Below the pieces are notes generated by a model that worked only from the letters and a program-made list of their open reading frames with translations, was not told where the DNA came from and ran no database searches. Shown one piece after another: positions 32,832-43,007 of a DNA stretch of 64,000 bases (position 1 is its first letter; each line of letters opens with the position of its first letter). Both the position numbers and the translations under genes were made by a program. Source of the stretch: Sporomusaceae bacterium (GTDB taxonomy: Bacteria; Bacillota; Negativicutes; UBA1444); the NCBI GenBank assembly GCA_018434355.1, contig JAHDPL010000010.1, forward strand, positions 1-64,000. The letters are read 5' to 3'.

Positions 32832-33118
32832 TGGATCTTAAGCCACAACAGTTGGAACAAGTCAGGAAGATTTTGCAGCAGCATGTGCCGGAGGCGACGG
32901 TTTATGCGTTTGGCTCGCGGGTGCGGATGACCGCCAAAGCGCATTCGGACCTTGATCTGGTGGTTGTGGCAGCTACTGTAATTCCGCTCGAACAGATGCA
33001 GTTGCTGGAAGAGGCTTTTGCCGAGTCGGATCTGCCGTTTCGCGTGGATGTGCTGGATTGGCATGCGATTTCGACCGAGTTTCGTGAGCAGATTGCGGCG
33101 TGTCGCGAGCGTTTGTGA
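32831..33118 (+). CDS. MNT nucleotidyltransferase, pair 1
   Basis: This 95-residue minimal nucleotidyltransferase carries the GS-x10-DxD motif in AFGSRVRMTAKAHSDLDLVV, with a later third acidic residue near FRVDVLD. In type VII systems such enzymes add AMP to the HEPN partner and silence it. It overlaps the preceding HEPN gene by one base, so pair 1 is ordered HEPN then MNT. Confidence 0.88.
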   Translation: MDLKPQQLEQVRKILQQHVPEATVYAFGSRVRMTAKAHSDLDLVVVAATVIPLEQMQLLEEAFAESDLPFRVDVLDWHAISTEFREQIAACRERL

Positions 33119-33148
33119 GCGAAGCAGGGGGGCAGGGAGGTGACAGGC

Positions 33149-33451
33149 GTGATCAACCGTCGAGAGCAGACATTGGAGCGGGTAAAAGATATCGTTCTCG
33201 GCGAGATTGCCGACGCCAACGTCAAGGTGTATTTGTTTGGCTCGTGGGCGCGGGGGGAAGAGCGACGATCTTCGGACATCGACATCGCGCTGGATTGGGT
33301 TGGCGGTGCGCCGCCGGATAAGTTGGCCCGCCTGCGTGACGTTTTGGCGGAGTCTGATGTGCCATTTCGCGTGGATGTAGTAGATTTGTCGAGCGCTGGC
33401 GAAGTTTTGGCTGGTAAAGTCGCTAAAGAAGGTGTGCTATGGAAAGGTTGA
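33149..33451 (+). CDS. MNT nucleotidyltransferase, pair 2
   Basis: The likely start is GTG 33149, after GGGAGG; GTG 33140 is too close to that site. The 100-residue enzyme has GS-x10-DxD in LFGSWARGEERRSSDIDIAL and FRVDVVDL near the end. It resembles the pair 1 enzyme and probably arose by duplication. It overlaps the following HEPN gene by 13 bases. Gene order here is MNT then HEPN, the mirror of pair 1. Confidence 0.87.
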   Translation: MINRREQTLERVKDIVLGEIADANVKVYLFGSWARGEERRSSDIDIALDWVGGAPPDKLARLRDVLAESDVPFRVDVVDLSSAGEVLAGKVAKEGVLWKG

Positions 33452-33837
33452 CGGAACGGTTGGCTGTGGCGTCAAGGGCGCTCGAACGTCTGCGGCGGAT
33501 CACGGAATTGCCGCAGATTGGCGAGATCGAGCGTGATGCAGTGATTCAGCGGTTTGAATTTACGTTTGAAGCGGTTTGGAAAGCGGCGCAATTCCATTTG
33601 CTGAAAATGGAGGGGCTTGATGTGGCGTCACCGAAAGCCGCGATTCGCGCCTGCCGTGAAGTGGGGCTGCTGGATGAACAGGAAGCGATGCAGGCTCTGC
33701 GAATGGCTGATGACAGGAATTTGACGGTACACACTTACAACGAGCAATTAGCGGAGCAAATTCTTGAGCGAATCATGGGATATCAGGTTTTGCTGGATCA
33801 CTGGCTCACGGCAATGAAAAATATTCAGATCACATGA
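33439..33837 (+). CDS. HEPN-type toxin-like protein (HI0074 family), pair 2
   Basis: The 132-residue protein shares VIQRFEFTFEAVWKAAQFHL with the pair 1 HEPN protein and has R-x4-H-x-Y in RNLTVHTY. Expected partner: the MNT protein encoded just upstream. Its stop overlaps the ATG of the frameshifted ydcF gene (ATGA), so they are likely cotranscribed. Confidence 0.85.
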   Translation: MERLTERLAVASRALERLRRITELPQIGEIERDAVIQRFEFTFEAVWKAAQFHLLKMEGLDVASPKAAIRACREVGLLDEQEAMQALRMADDRNLTVHTYNEQLAEQILERIMGYQVLLDHWLTAMKNIQIT

Positions 33838-34485
33838 TTTATCTGCTAAAATTTTTCTACTCCTGGTTGTTGCCGCCGGCGATTTTTGTTTTGCTGCTGC
33901 TAGGGCTAGGCTGGCGGCTGCGCAAAAAAAATGCCAGTGCCGCAGTCGGCCAGTGGCGACGTGATTGTCGTGCTGGGCGGCGGTAGCTTGGCGGATGTGC
34001 CATTGCCGCAGGGATGGTCGGGGCAAGTGACTGACGGTCCGGCGCAGCGGATATTAGGCGCTTTTGTTTTGCATCGCCGCAGCGGCTTGCCGGTGATTCC
34101 GTCCGGCGGCGAGGTCTTTCGCGGCAATGGTGCGGAGGCGCAGATCATGCGGGATGTGCTGGTGAGTCTGGGCATGGCGCCGGACAAGGTGGTTGCCGAG
34201 GCAAAGAGCCTGAATACGCAGCAAAACGCCGAGTTTACCGCCGGGCTGCTGCGCCAATACGGCTGGCAGCGGCCAGTGCTGGTGACCTCGGCGTTTCATA
34301 TGCGGCGAGCGGTGGAGGAGTTCAAGCGGGCGGGGGTGGCGGTGACGCCGTACCCGGTAGGCTACAGCGTGCTACGCAGCAATTATTGGAATGCGCTGAG
34401 CTGGGTGCCGTCGGCGGACGCTCTCTGCGGGACTAGCCTGGCGCTGAAGGAGTACCTGGGACTGGCGGCAGTGCTGCTAAGATAA
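33834..34485 (+). pseudogene. ydcF: YdcF-like (DUF218) protein with a frameshift at an A8 tract
   Basis: The frame from ATG 33834 gives a membrane helix (YLLKFFYSWLLPPAIFVLLL) and a basic stretch RLRKK. It then runs out of frame after eight A (33924-33931) to a TAG at 33984. The next frame, from ATG 33931 to 34485, continues the family: ASGDVIVVLGGGS, then PVIPSGGEV and VLVTSAFHMRRAVEEFKRAG. Removing one A joins them (KK then MPVP). YdcF proteins are membrane-anchored with a Rossmann-like domain of unsettled role. This may be a decayed gene, a slippery on/off switch, or a base-calling error. Confidence 0.75.
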
Positions 34486-34505
34486 TTGGGGACAGTCCCC
34501 AATTA
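34483..34505. repeat. REP-like palindrome with the centre inverted
   Basis: AATTGGGGACAGTCCCC plus its flank; the central base pair is A instead of T relative to the 21831 copy. It overlaps the stop of the YdcF-like gene. The remaining ~100 bases to 34609 hold nothing I can name. Confidence 0.9.
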
Positions 34506-34609
34506 ATACGTCGTCAGGAATGGCCGATTCCGTCACGAGTCGACTTGGTCGATTTTTCTCTGGTGCCTGATTCATTTGTAAAGATTGCATTGCAAGGTGG
34601 GGTGGAAAT

Positions 34610-35032
34610 ATGGAAAAAACGCCGGACGCATTCGCTCTTCACGTGACGCAAATGGTGAGTTTAATCAGGCAACGGACGGGAGCGTTTTTAATTATTTTGT
34701 TCGGGTCATATGCCAAAGGTTTGGCCCGCAGCGATAGTGACATCGACATTGCCTATGCCGGTGAGCAGACGCTGAGCGCATACGATAATTTTATGTTGGC
34801 GCAGGAGTTGTCTGTGCTGTTGGGAAGAGATGTCGACTTATTGGACCTGTCGCAGGCATCAACAGTGATGAAGGCGCAGATTGTTGCTTATGGCAAGGTT
34901 GTTTTTTGTTCGGATGAAGGAAAGCGCCAATATCTCTATATGAGAGCGCTTAAGGAATATGCAACACTAAGCGAAGAAAGGGCCGTCATCGTGGACTCGA
35001 TTGCATATAGGGGGGCTGTATATGCCGACTGA
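34610..35032 (+). CDS. mntA: MntA-like nucleotidyltransferase antitoxin, pair 3
   Basis: The 140-residue protein has GS-x10-DxD in FGSYAKGLARSDSDIDIAY and a third acidic position in GRDVDLLDLS. It is longer than the MNT proteins of pairs 1 and 2 and fits the MntA class of type VII systems, which poly-AMPylate the HepT toxin. A GGTGGGG-type site precedes ATG 34610. It overlaps the next gene by 11 bases. Confidence 0.87.
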   Translation: MEKTPDAFALHVTQMVSLIRQRTGAFLIILFGSYAKGLARSDSDIDIAYAGEQTLSAYDNFMLAQELSVLLGRDVDLLDLSQASTVMKAQIVAYGKVVFCSDEGKRQYLYMRALKEYATLSEERAVIVDSIAYRGAVYAD

Positions 35033-35426
35033 TGTGATTTTGAACAAGGCGCAAATCATCGAACGATGCTTGCGACGTGTAAAAGAGGAGTATGAGGATT
35101 CGCCAGTAAATCTGCAAAACATTACAAAGCAGGATTCGATCATTCTCAACTTGCAGCGTGCTTGTGAAGCGGCGATGGATATGGCGATGCATATGGTAGC
35201 GGAGCATAGGCTCGGGTTGCCTCAGAGCAGCCGAGAGGCTTTCTCTTTATTGAGTGAAAATGGCTTACTGACACCGGAACTGTCGAAGCGACTGCAGGCG
35301 ATGGTGGGGTTTCGTAATATTGCCGTACATGATTACCAGAGCGTTAATTTAGTGATTTTGCAGAGAATTATCGAGAACAATATGTCTGATTTGAAACAGT
35401 TTGCAGAGATTATGTTGAAGAGCTAA
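35022..35426 (+). CDS. hepT: HepT-like HEPN ribonuclease toxin, pair 3
   Basis: ATG 35022 follows GGGGGGCT at a fair distance; an in-frame ATG at 35001 lies deep in mntA. The 134-residue protein is all-helical with HepT landmarks: QDSIILNLQRACEAAMDMAM, and the R-x4-H-x-Y active motif RNIAVHDY. HepT cleaves RNA until MntA adds AMP to the Tyr. This is the most typical of the three HEPN/MNT pairs in this region. Confidence 0.9.
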   Translation: MPTDVILNKAQIIERCLRRVKEEYEDSPVNLQNITKQDSIILNLQRACEAAMDMAMHMVAEHRLGLPQSSREAFSLLSENGLLTPELSKRLQAMVGFRNIAVHDYQSVNLVILQRIIENNMSDLKQFAEIMLKS

Positions 35427-35435
35427 GTAAATGTA

Positions 35436-35456
35436 AATTGGGGCCTGTCCCCAATT
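35436..35456. repeat. REP-like palindrome, GGCC-variant, over the GT9 stop
   Basis: The same core as the 29890 copy (AATTGGGGCCTGTCCCC plus AATT). It lies between convergent hepT and the GT9 gene and supplies two bases of the GT9 stop codon. Confidence 0.9.
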
Positions 35457-36486
35457 ATTTCTTTGCAAGTTCTACCGCCGCCGTCACCACTTCCTGCGGG
35501 TCGATGTGCAGCAAACAAGTGAAGCGGGGACAGGTTTCTTTGACGCAGGGGCCGCCGCACTCCCAGGCGGTTGGCCGGATGATGCGATGGTTGGTGCCGG
35601 CCGGACGCCAGCGGGCCGGGAAGTCGCTGCGAAGGGGAAAGATATCGACGACCGGGACGCCGAGGGCGGCGGCCAGGTGGCCGGTGCCGGTATCGGGACA
35701 GATAAAGACGTTCATTTGCTCGATCAGGGCGGCGGTTTCGCGAAGCGAACAAGCGCCGGCAAGATCGAGGACACCCTCTACTTGCGCCGCCACACTGGCT
35801 GTGAGCGGCTTTTCTGCTTGCGTGCCGGTCAGGATGACTGTGAAGCCTTTTTGGATCAGTCCTGCGGCGATATCGACGAACCGGTCGAGCGGCCAGCGCT
35901 GTTCATCAACTGCCAGGCCTTTGCAGATATGCAGGCCGCAGATCGGCCTGTAAGAGGCGAGGCCTTTTGTTTTGAGAAATTCTGCCGCCCATGTTTTTTC
36001 GGCTGCGCTAGTAACAACGACCGGTTCCAGTTCGCCGTCAGGCTGGCAGCCAATCGCCCGGGCATAGTCGAGCTGAATGTCGGCCCAGTGACTGGTGGTA
36101 TCGCCATAGACGGAACGAACCCGGACCGGATGCGTGAACAGAAAACTATAGCTGAGTCGTCCCCCCTGACCGACGCGGGTCGGGAGGCCGGCGAGCGTAG
36201 TGAGCCAGGCATGTCTGCTGACCGACCAGGGGACGAGCACGGTATCGAAACGGTGTTGACGTAGCCGCTTCGCATTGCTCAACAGGGGAGCGGCAGGATC
36301 CAGGTCAAGCAGGGAGTCGATGTGGGGATGATTCTCCAGCAAGCCGGCGAAGCGGTGCTGGGCCCAAAATGTGACGCGGCAACCGGGATAACAGCGGTGC
36401 AGCGCTTCGGCCAGTACCGAAGAAAGCAGCAGGTCGCCCATGCCGCCGTGGGTGATGATAACGAGGATATTTTGGTGTTGGGGCAT
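35455..36486 (-). CDS. Glycosyltransferase family 9 (heptosyltransferase-like)
   Basis: I choose ATG 36486, with AGGAGGAG 7 bases upstream. An in-frame ATG at 36543 lies in a repeat and would only add repeat-coded residues. The 343-residue GT-B protein opens ILVIITHGGMGDLLLSS and has the family-9 segment FICPDTGTGHLAAALG, then VPVVDIFPL. Family-9 enzymes add heptose to lipopolysaccharide cores from ADP-heptose. That implies an outer membrane and a core-like glycolipid in this organism. No heptose-synthesis genes are in the window. Confidence 0.87.
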   Translation of the reverse strand: MPQHQNILVIITHGGMGDLLLSSVLAEALHRCYPGCRVTFWAQHRFAGLLENHPHIDSLLDLDPAAPLLSNAKRLRQHRFDTVLVPWSVSRHAWLTTLAGLPTRVGQGGRLSYSFLFTHPVRVRSVYGDTTSHWADIQLDYARAIGCQPDGELEPVVVTSAAEKTWAAEFLKTKGLASYRPICGLHICKGLAVDEQRWPLDRFVDIAAGLIQKGFTVILTGTQAEKPLTASVAAQVEGVLDLAGACSLRETAALIEQMNVFICPDTGTGHLAAALGVPVVDIFPLRSDFPARWRPAGTNHRIIRPTAWECGGPCVKETCPRFTCLLHIDPQEVVTAAVELAKK

Positions 36487-36522
36487 GAACAGACTCCTCC
36501 TGGCAAAGTAATCGGCGACTGA

Positions 36523-36606
36523 ATAATTGGGGACTGTCCCCAATTATATCATTAATTGGGGACTGTCCCCAATTAACCCCGGCAAATTTGTCAACAGTCC
36601 CCAATT
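36523..36606. repeat. Cluster of REP-like palindromes (two full copies, one half)
   Basis: Full copies lie at 36523-36547 and 36552-36576, five bases apart in direct succession. A degraded half copy (ACAGTCCCCAATT) lies at 36594-36606. The cluster fills the divergent gap before manC. Confidence 0.9.
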
Positions 36607-36611
36607 TCTTT

Positions 36612-36721
36612 TTCTGCAAAACCCGGTTTGGGCAGGAAGTGGGCGACGTTTTGCAGAATAAACATAGCATATTGCATTAATAGCTGCGGTAATGATTGCA
36701 GCAATGATTGCAGCAATGATT
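36612..36721 (+). repeat. Inverted repeat and 12-bp triple repeat before manC
   Basis: TTCTGCAAAAC (36612-36622) is mirrored exactly at 36648-36658. Then GCGGTAATGATT (36686) and two copies of GCAGCAATGATT (36698, 36710) follow head to tail, ending 20 bases before the manC ATG. They could be regulator sites. No clear -35/-10 pair was found here. Confidence 0.7.
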
Positions 36722-36741
36722 CGGAAAGGACTTGATAGGGA

Positions 36742-38130
36742 ATGAAGATCATTTTGCTGGCGGGAGGTGGCGGCACACGCCTCTTTCCGCTTTCGCGTGC
36801 CCGCTTCCCCAAACAGTTTCTCAAAGTGACCGGCGAAGAATCGCTGTTTGCCCAGACTGTGCAGCGGTTTTTGGCGGTGACAGATGCGAGCGACCTGGTG
36901 GTGATCACCAATCGGATGCACGAACATCTGGTCAAAGCCGAGCTGGCGGCCAGCGGCGCTGCCGCAGCCCATGTGGTGCTGGAACCGGAAGGGCGCAACA
37001 CCGCGCCGGCGATCGCGCTGGCAGCGGCGTTTTGCCGCGACAAGCTGGCGTCTACGGAGTCCGAAGTCCTGTTTGTCACGCCCTGTGACCACGTGATCAA
37101 GCCGGTCGATGTCTTTGCCGCCGGCGTGCTGGATGCGGTAAATTTGGCATCGGATGGCAGCATCGTCACCTTTGGCGTCAAGCCGACTGCGCCCGAAACG
37201 GGCTATGGCTATATCCAGGCCGGCGAGGCGGCGGGCGGTGCGTTCGCCGTGCAGTCGTTCCGCGAAAAACCGGATCGTCAGACGGCGGAAGAGTATCTTG
37301 CCGCAGGCAACTATTACTGGAACTCCGGTATGTTTGCCTTTACCATGGGCCGTTTTCTGCAGGAACTGGCGGCGCAGCAACCGGAGATCGCCGCGCTGAC
37401 GTCAGCGCCTGTGGAGACCGTGCTGGGCGAGTTTGGCCGGATGCCAGACATTTCGATCGACTACGGCATTATGGAGAAGGCCGACAGAGTGAGGGTGATT
37501 CCGCTCGCCGCCTACTGGAACGATATCGGTTCCTGGGATGCGATCTACGACGTGCTGGGCAAGGATGCCGCCGGCAACGCGGTTAAGGGAGACTGCATCA
37601 ATATCGACTGCACCAATACACTGATGCTGTCGCATCGTCACTTGGTCGCCGGGATTGGACTAGAGGACCTGTTGGTCGTCGAAACGGCGGATGCGATTTT
37701 GGTGGCGAAAAAAGGCGAGTCGCAAAAGGTGAAGGATGTGGTGGCCCAACTGAAAAACCGGGGCCGTCGTGAAGCCAGCGAGCACCTGACCGACTATCGC
37801 CCTTGGGGCAGCTACACGATCCTGGGTGAAGGCGCCGACTACAAGATCAAACGGATCACTGTCAATCCGGGCCAGGTGCTGAGTCTGCAGATGCATCATC
37901 ATCGCAGCGAACACTGGGTGGTGGTGAGCGGCACGGCGCTGGTGACGATCGGCGACAGAGAGCAGCTGATTTGTGAAAACGAGAGCGTGTTTGTGCCGCA
38001 AACGGTGAAGCATCGCCTGTCCAACCAAGGGAAAGTGCCGCTGGTGATGATTGAGGTGCAGAGCGGTCGCTATCTGGGTGAAGACGATATCGTGCGGTTT
38101 GAGGATGTCTACGGCCGGGCTGGCCAATAA
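36742..38130 (+). CDS. manC: Mannose-1-phosphate guanylyltransferase / mannose-6-phosphate isomerase
   Basis: This bifunctional 462-residue enzyme makes GDP-mannose. The N-terminal nucleotidyltransferase has LAGGGGTRLFPLSRARFPKQ and YYWNSGMFAF. The C-terminal cupin isomerase (about residues 350-460) has RPWGSY, QMHHHRSEHWVVVSG and the zinc-binding His residues. GGAAAGGA lies about 11 bases before ATG 36742. It heads the sugar-nucleotide operon, and GDP-mannose is the expected donor for the WbaZ-like transferase at 17 kb. Confidence 0.93.
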   Translation: MKIILLAGGGGTRLFPLSRARFPKQFLKVTGEESLFAQTVQRFLAVTDASDLVVITNRMHEHLVKAELAASGAAAAHVVLEPEGRNTAPAIALAAAFCRDKLASTESEVLFVTPCDHVIKPVDVFAAGVLDAVNLASDGSIVTFGVKPTAPETGYGYIQAGEAAGGAFAVQSFREKPDRQTAEEYLAAGNYYWNSGMFAFTMGRFLQELAAQQPEIAALTSAPVETVLGEFGRMPDISIDYGIMEKADRVRVIPLAAYWNDIGSWDAIYDVLGKDAAGNAVKGDCINIDCTNTLMLSHRHLVAGIGLEDLLVVETADAILVAKKGESQKVKDVVAQLKNRGRREASEHLTDYRPWGSYTILGEGADYKIKRITVNPGQVLSLQMHHHRSEHWVVVSGTALVTIGDREQLICENESVFVPQTVKHRLSNQGKVPLVMIEVQSGRYLGEDDIVRFEDVYGRAGQ

Positions 38131-38160
38131 TCTGAGCGGTTTAGTTCGGGAGGGAATATT

Positions 38161-39553
<1,393 letters not shown>

Positions 39554-39570
<17 letters not shown>

Positions 39571-40441
39571 GATTCGAACGGCGGTGATTCCGGCGGCGGG
39601 ACTGGGGACGCGTTTTTTGCCGGCGACCAAGGCGCAGCCGAAGGAAATGCTGCCGATCGTGGACAAGCCTTGCATCCAGTACATTATTGAAGAGGCGATC
39701 GATTCGGGGATCGAGGATATCCTGATTATTACCGGTCGCAATAAACGGGCGATCGAGGACCATTTCGACCGTGCGGTGGAGCTGGAACTGACGCTGAAGG
39801 CGCAGGGAAAATACGATTTGCTCGGACTGGTGCAGGAGCTTTCACGCGTGACGATCCACTACGTCCGGCAGAAGGAGCCGAAGGGACTGGGGCACGCGGT
39901 GCTGTGCGCCAAACATTTTGTCGGCGATGAGCCGTTTGCTGTGCTGCTTGGCGATGACATCATGGATGCCGAGGTGCCTGTGCTGAAGCAGCTGATGGAC
40001 GTGTACGAGGATTGCGAAGGCTCGGTGCTGGGTGTGCAGGAAGTGCCGAAAGACCGGGTGTCGAGCTATGGCGTGGTGAAGCCGGTGGCGGTGAAGGAGC
40101 GGCTGTGGCGGGCCGACGACCTGGTGGAAAAACCGTTGGTCGAGGAGGCGCCGTCGCGGTTGGCGGTGCTGGGGCGCTACATTATTTCGCCGGAAATCTT
40201 CGGTATTTTGGAGAAGACGGAGCCGGGACGCGGCGGCGAGATCCAGCTGACAGACGCGCTCAAGAAGCTGTCGGAGCGAGAACTTGTGTATGCGTATGAG
40301 TTTGAGGGCCGTCGCTACGATGTCGGCGACAAACAGGGATATCTGGAGGCGACGGTCGATTTCGCGCTGAAACGACCGGACCTGCGCGAGCCGTTCCTGC
40401 GCTATCTGCTGAAAACGGTCGGCAAGGAGACCGGGTTGTAA
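39554..40441 (+). CDS. galU: UTP-glucose-1-phosphate uridylyltransferase
   Basis: A 295-residue enzyme making UDP-glucose. The activation loop is VIPAAGLGTRFLPATKAQPK, followed by EMLPIVDKPCIQYIIEEAI. ITGRNKRAIEDHFD and GGEIQLTDAL are further family motifs. GGTGGAG lies before ATG 39554, inside the end of the mutase gene. It feeds the galE and ugd reactions. Confidence 0.95.
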
Positions 40442-41430
40442 TGAAGGTTTTGGTGACCGGCGGGGCCGGCTATATTGGTTCGCATGCAGTGCGGGAACTG
40501 CTGGCGGCGGGGCATGGCGTCGTCGTATTGGACAATCTGGTGAAGGGACACCGGACGTCAATCCCGAAAGAAACACCGTTTGTCCATGCCGATATCCGCG
40601 ATGCGGCTGTGTTGGCCCAAACCTTTGCCAGCCATGCGATCGATGCGGTGATGCATTTTGCCGCGGCCAGCGAGGTTGGCGAGTCGATGGCCAACCCGGC
40701 CAAGTATTACCGCGATAATGTGGCGGCGACGCTGTCGCTGCTCGAATCGATGCAGGCGGCAAACGTCCGCCGGATCGTCTTTTCCTCCACGGCGGCGGTT
40801 TACGGCGAGCCGGAGTGCTGCCCGATCCGCGAAGATGCCCGGCTCTGCCCGACCAATGTCTATGGCCGGACCAAGCTGGTGATCGAGAACATGCTCGCTG
40901 ATTTTGCCATGGCATACGGTTTTTCCTATGTGGCGCTGCGCTATTTCAACGCGGCGGGGGCGCTGCCGGCCGGCGGCGTGGGCGAAGACCACGCACCAGA
41001 AAGCCACCTGATTCCGCTGATTTTGAAAACTGCGCTCGGCCAGCGGCCGGCGATCTCGATTTACGGCACGGATTATCCGACGCCGGATGGCAGCTGTATT
41101 CGCGACTATATCCACGTGACCGACCTGGCGACGGCCCATGTGTTGGCGATCGAACACTTGCAGGCGGGCGGCGAACCGCGCACCTACAACCTGGGTTCGC
41201 AGCACGGTTTTTCCGTGCGTGAGGTGGTGGCGGAGGCGAAAAGAATCACCGGCGTCGATTTTCCGGTGGTGGAAGCGCCGCGTCGCAGCGGCGACCCGGC
41301 GGTGCTGGTAGCCTCATCGGCCAAGTTTCAACAGGATTTTCCCTGGCAGATGCGTTATAGCGACCTGCCGACGATCCTGCAAACCGCCTGGGACTGGCAC
41401 CGTGCTTACCCTGATGGATACGGCGGCTAA
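40441..41430 (+). CDS. galE: UDP-glucose 4-epimerase
   Basis: This 329-residue short-chain dehydrogenase interconverts UDP-glucose and UDP-galactose. It has the NAD loop VTGGAGYIGSHAVREL, the Ser in FSSTAAVYGEP and the catalytic YGRTK (Tyr-x3-Lys). HFAAASEVGESM and RDYIHVTDLA are typical. The ATG overlaps the galU stop by one base. Confidence 0.95.
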   Translation: MKVLVTGGAGYIGSHAVRELLAAGHGVVVLDNLVKGHRTSIPKETPFVHADIRDAAVLAQTFASHAIDAVMHFAAASEVGESMANPAKYYRDNVAATLSLLESMQAANVRRIVFSSTAAVYGEPECCPIREDARLCPTNVYGRTKLVIENMLADFAMAYGFSYVALRYFNAAGALPAGGVGEDHAPESHLIPLILKTALGQRPAISIYGTDYPTPDGSCIRDYIHVTDLATAHVLAIEHLQAGGEPRTYNLGSQHGFSVREVVAEAKRITGVDFPVVEAPRRSGDPAVLVASSAKFQQDFPWQMRYSDLPTILQTAWDWHRAYPDGYGG

Positions 41431-41462
41431 ACAGCGTTCTTTTCCATAAGCAATTTGTTTTG

Positions 41463-41474
41463 GAGGTGCACCTC
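41463..41474 (+). promoter_or_regulatory. Palindrome covering the pgi ribosome site
   Basis: GAGGTGCACCTC is a perfect 12-base palindrome containing the Shine-Dalgarno and ending at the base before ATG 41475. As RNA it could pair between messages or fold weakly, lowering translation of pgi relative to galE. Confidence 0.4.
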
Positions 41475-42959
41475 ATGTCAACAGTGTTGCAAACCGCATC
41501 CGGATTCACGTTTGAATACGAGAATTTGTTCGGTGAAGGAAAAGTGACCGCAGCAGAAATCGCGGCTATTGAAGCCAAGATTGCCAAAGCCCACCGGGCG
41601 ATCGAACACATGCGCGCCACAGGTGAAGTGCAGGGCCATCTGTCGAAGGACGGTGCGCCGGAAAAGGTGTTGTTCACTCAGCTGCCCTACATTGCCGGCG
41701 GTCATCTTAACTCGCCCGACTCGATCGCCAGACTGAAAACGTTTGGCGCTTCGCTGCAAAACCGGGTCGATACGGTGGTTTCCTTTGGCATCGGCGGCTC
41801 CTATCTGGGAAACAAAGTGCTGTTTGACGTGCATTGCGGCGAGTTCTGGAATTCGCAGACGGCTGAGGAGCGGGGCGGCTGGCCGAAGCTTTATTTTTCC
41901 GGCAACAATCTCGATCCGCGGCGCACCGGCGAACTGCTGGCGCAATTGCAGCGGGAAGCCCGGCTGAAGTCGCATCACCAGTCCGGCAGCCCGTATCGGG
42001 TTTGCCTGGTCGTGATCTCCAAGTCCGGCTCGACGATTGAAACGACTGCGACCTTCATGGTGCTGTATGATGCGCTCAAGCAGAGTGGATTGCCTTTAGA
42101 GGTCGAGGTGGTCGCGGTGACCGATCCGGCGGACGGCGCGCAGGAAACGGTGTTGCATCGACTCGCGCGCACGCATGGCTGGCCGATGTTTTCGGTGCCG
42201 GACGGCGTGGGCGGTCGGTTCAGTATTTTTGCCGAAGTGGGCCTGGTGACGGCGGCCTGTATCGGGATGGACATCGAAGCGTTCCTGGCCGGGGCGCGGG
42301 CGATGGACGAGGCCTGCCGGACGCCGGATCTGTATCGCAACCCGGCGCTTTTGAACGCGACGCTGAAATATCTGGCCGCCGAGAACCATGGTCGCCGGCT
42401 CGAAGTATTCATGCCCTACGCAGATTATCTGAAGTCGGTTTCCGAGTGGTATATCCAGTTGCTGGCCGAATCGCTCGGCAAACGCAGCGACCGGCAGGGC
42501 AATCTCGTTTATTATGGTCGGACGCCGATCGTGGCGGTCGGCACCACCGACATGCACGCCCAGACCCAGCAACATCAGGACGGCGCAAAGGACAAGGTGG
42601 TGCAGTTCCTGCGGATTGCCGACTGGGGCGCGTCGCTCATCGTGCCGGACGTTTTTCCCGATGAGGCGGCGGTGGCGAAGTTTTCCGGCTTGCCGATGGC
42701 GGCGGCGCTCGAGGTGGCCCGCGAGTCGAATGCCGAGGCGTTGGCGGCGGACGGCCGGTTTAGCGCCGTTTTCGTATTGCCTTCGCTAAATGCATTCCAT
42801 CTGGGTGAACTGCTTTATCTGCTGGCGCTGTCGGTTGCTTACGAAGGCGAGCTGGCGCAGGTCGATGCTTTTGATCAGCCGGGAGTAGAAGCGTACAAGC
42901 GGATTATGGGCCCAAAACTGTCTGAACTAAAAAGGAGTTTGACTTCGACTGGCGAATAG
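41475..42959 (+). CDS. pgi: Glucose-6-phosphate isomerase
   Basis: A 494-residue enzyme started at ATG 41475 after GGAGGTG. It interconverts fructose 6-phosphate and glucose 6-phosphate. The sugar isomerase motifs are SFGIGGSYLGNKVLFD, VISKSGSTIETTATFM, FSVPDGVGGRFSIFAEVG and TDMHAQTQQHQDG (catalytic His region). It connects central metabolism to the sugar-nucleotide operon upstream. The gene is likely the last of that operon. Confidence 0.92.
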   Translation: MSTVLQTASGFTFEYENLFGEGKVTAAEIAAIEAKIAKAHRAIEHMRATGEVQGHLSKDGAPEKVLFTQLPYIAGGHLNSPDSIARLKTFGASLQNRVDTVVSFGIGGSYLGNKVLFDVHCGEFWNSQTAEERGGWPKLYFSGNNLDPRRTGELLAQLQREARLKSHHQSGSPYRVCLVVISKSGSTIETTATFMVLYDALKQSGLPLEVEVVAVTDPADGAQETVLHRLARTHGWPMFSVPDGVGGRFSIFAEVGLVTAACIGMDIEAFLAGARAMDEACRTPDLYRNPALLNATLKYLAAENHGRRLEVFMPYADYLKSVSEWYIQLLAESLGKRSDRQGNLVYYGRTPIVAVGTTDMHAQTQQHQDGAKDKVVQFLRIADWGASLIVPDVFPDEAAVAKFSGLPMAAALEVARESNAEALAADGRFSAVFVLPSLNAFHLGELLYLLALSVAYEGELAQVDAFDQPGVEAYKRIMGPKLSELKRSLTSTGE

Positions 42960-43007
42960 TATTAGGATAAATGAGCCAATATTGTCAGGAAGGGATTTTG
43001 CTTCGGG

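Noticed and set aside
35001-35021. Upstream ATG for hepT
   Set aside because: It lies inside mntA with no site. ATG 35022 follows a G-rich ribosome site.
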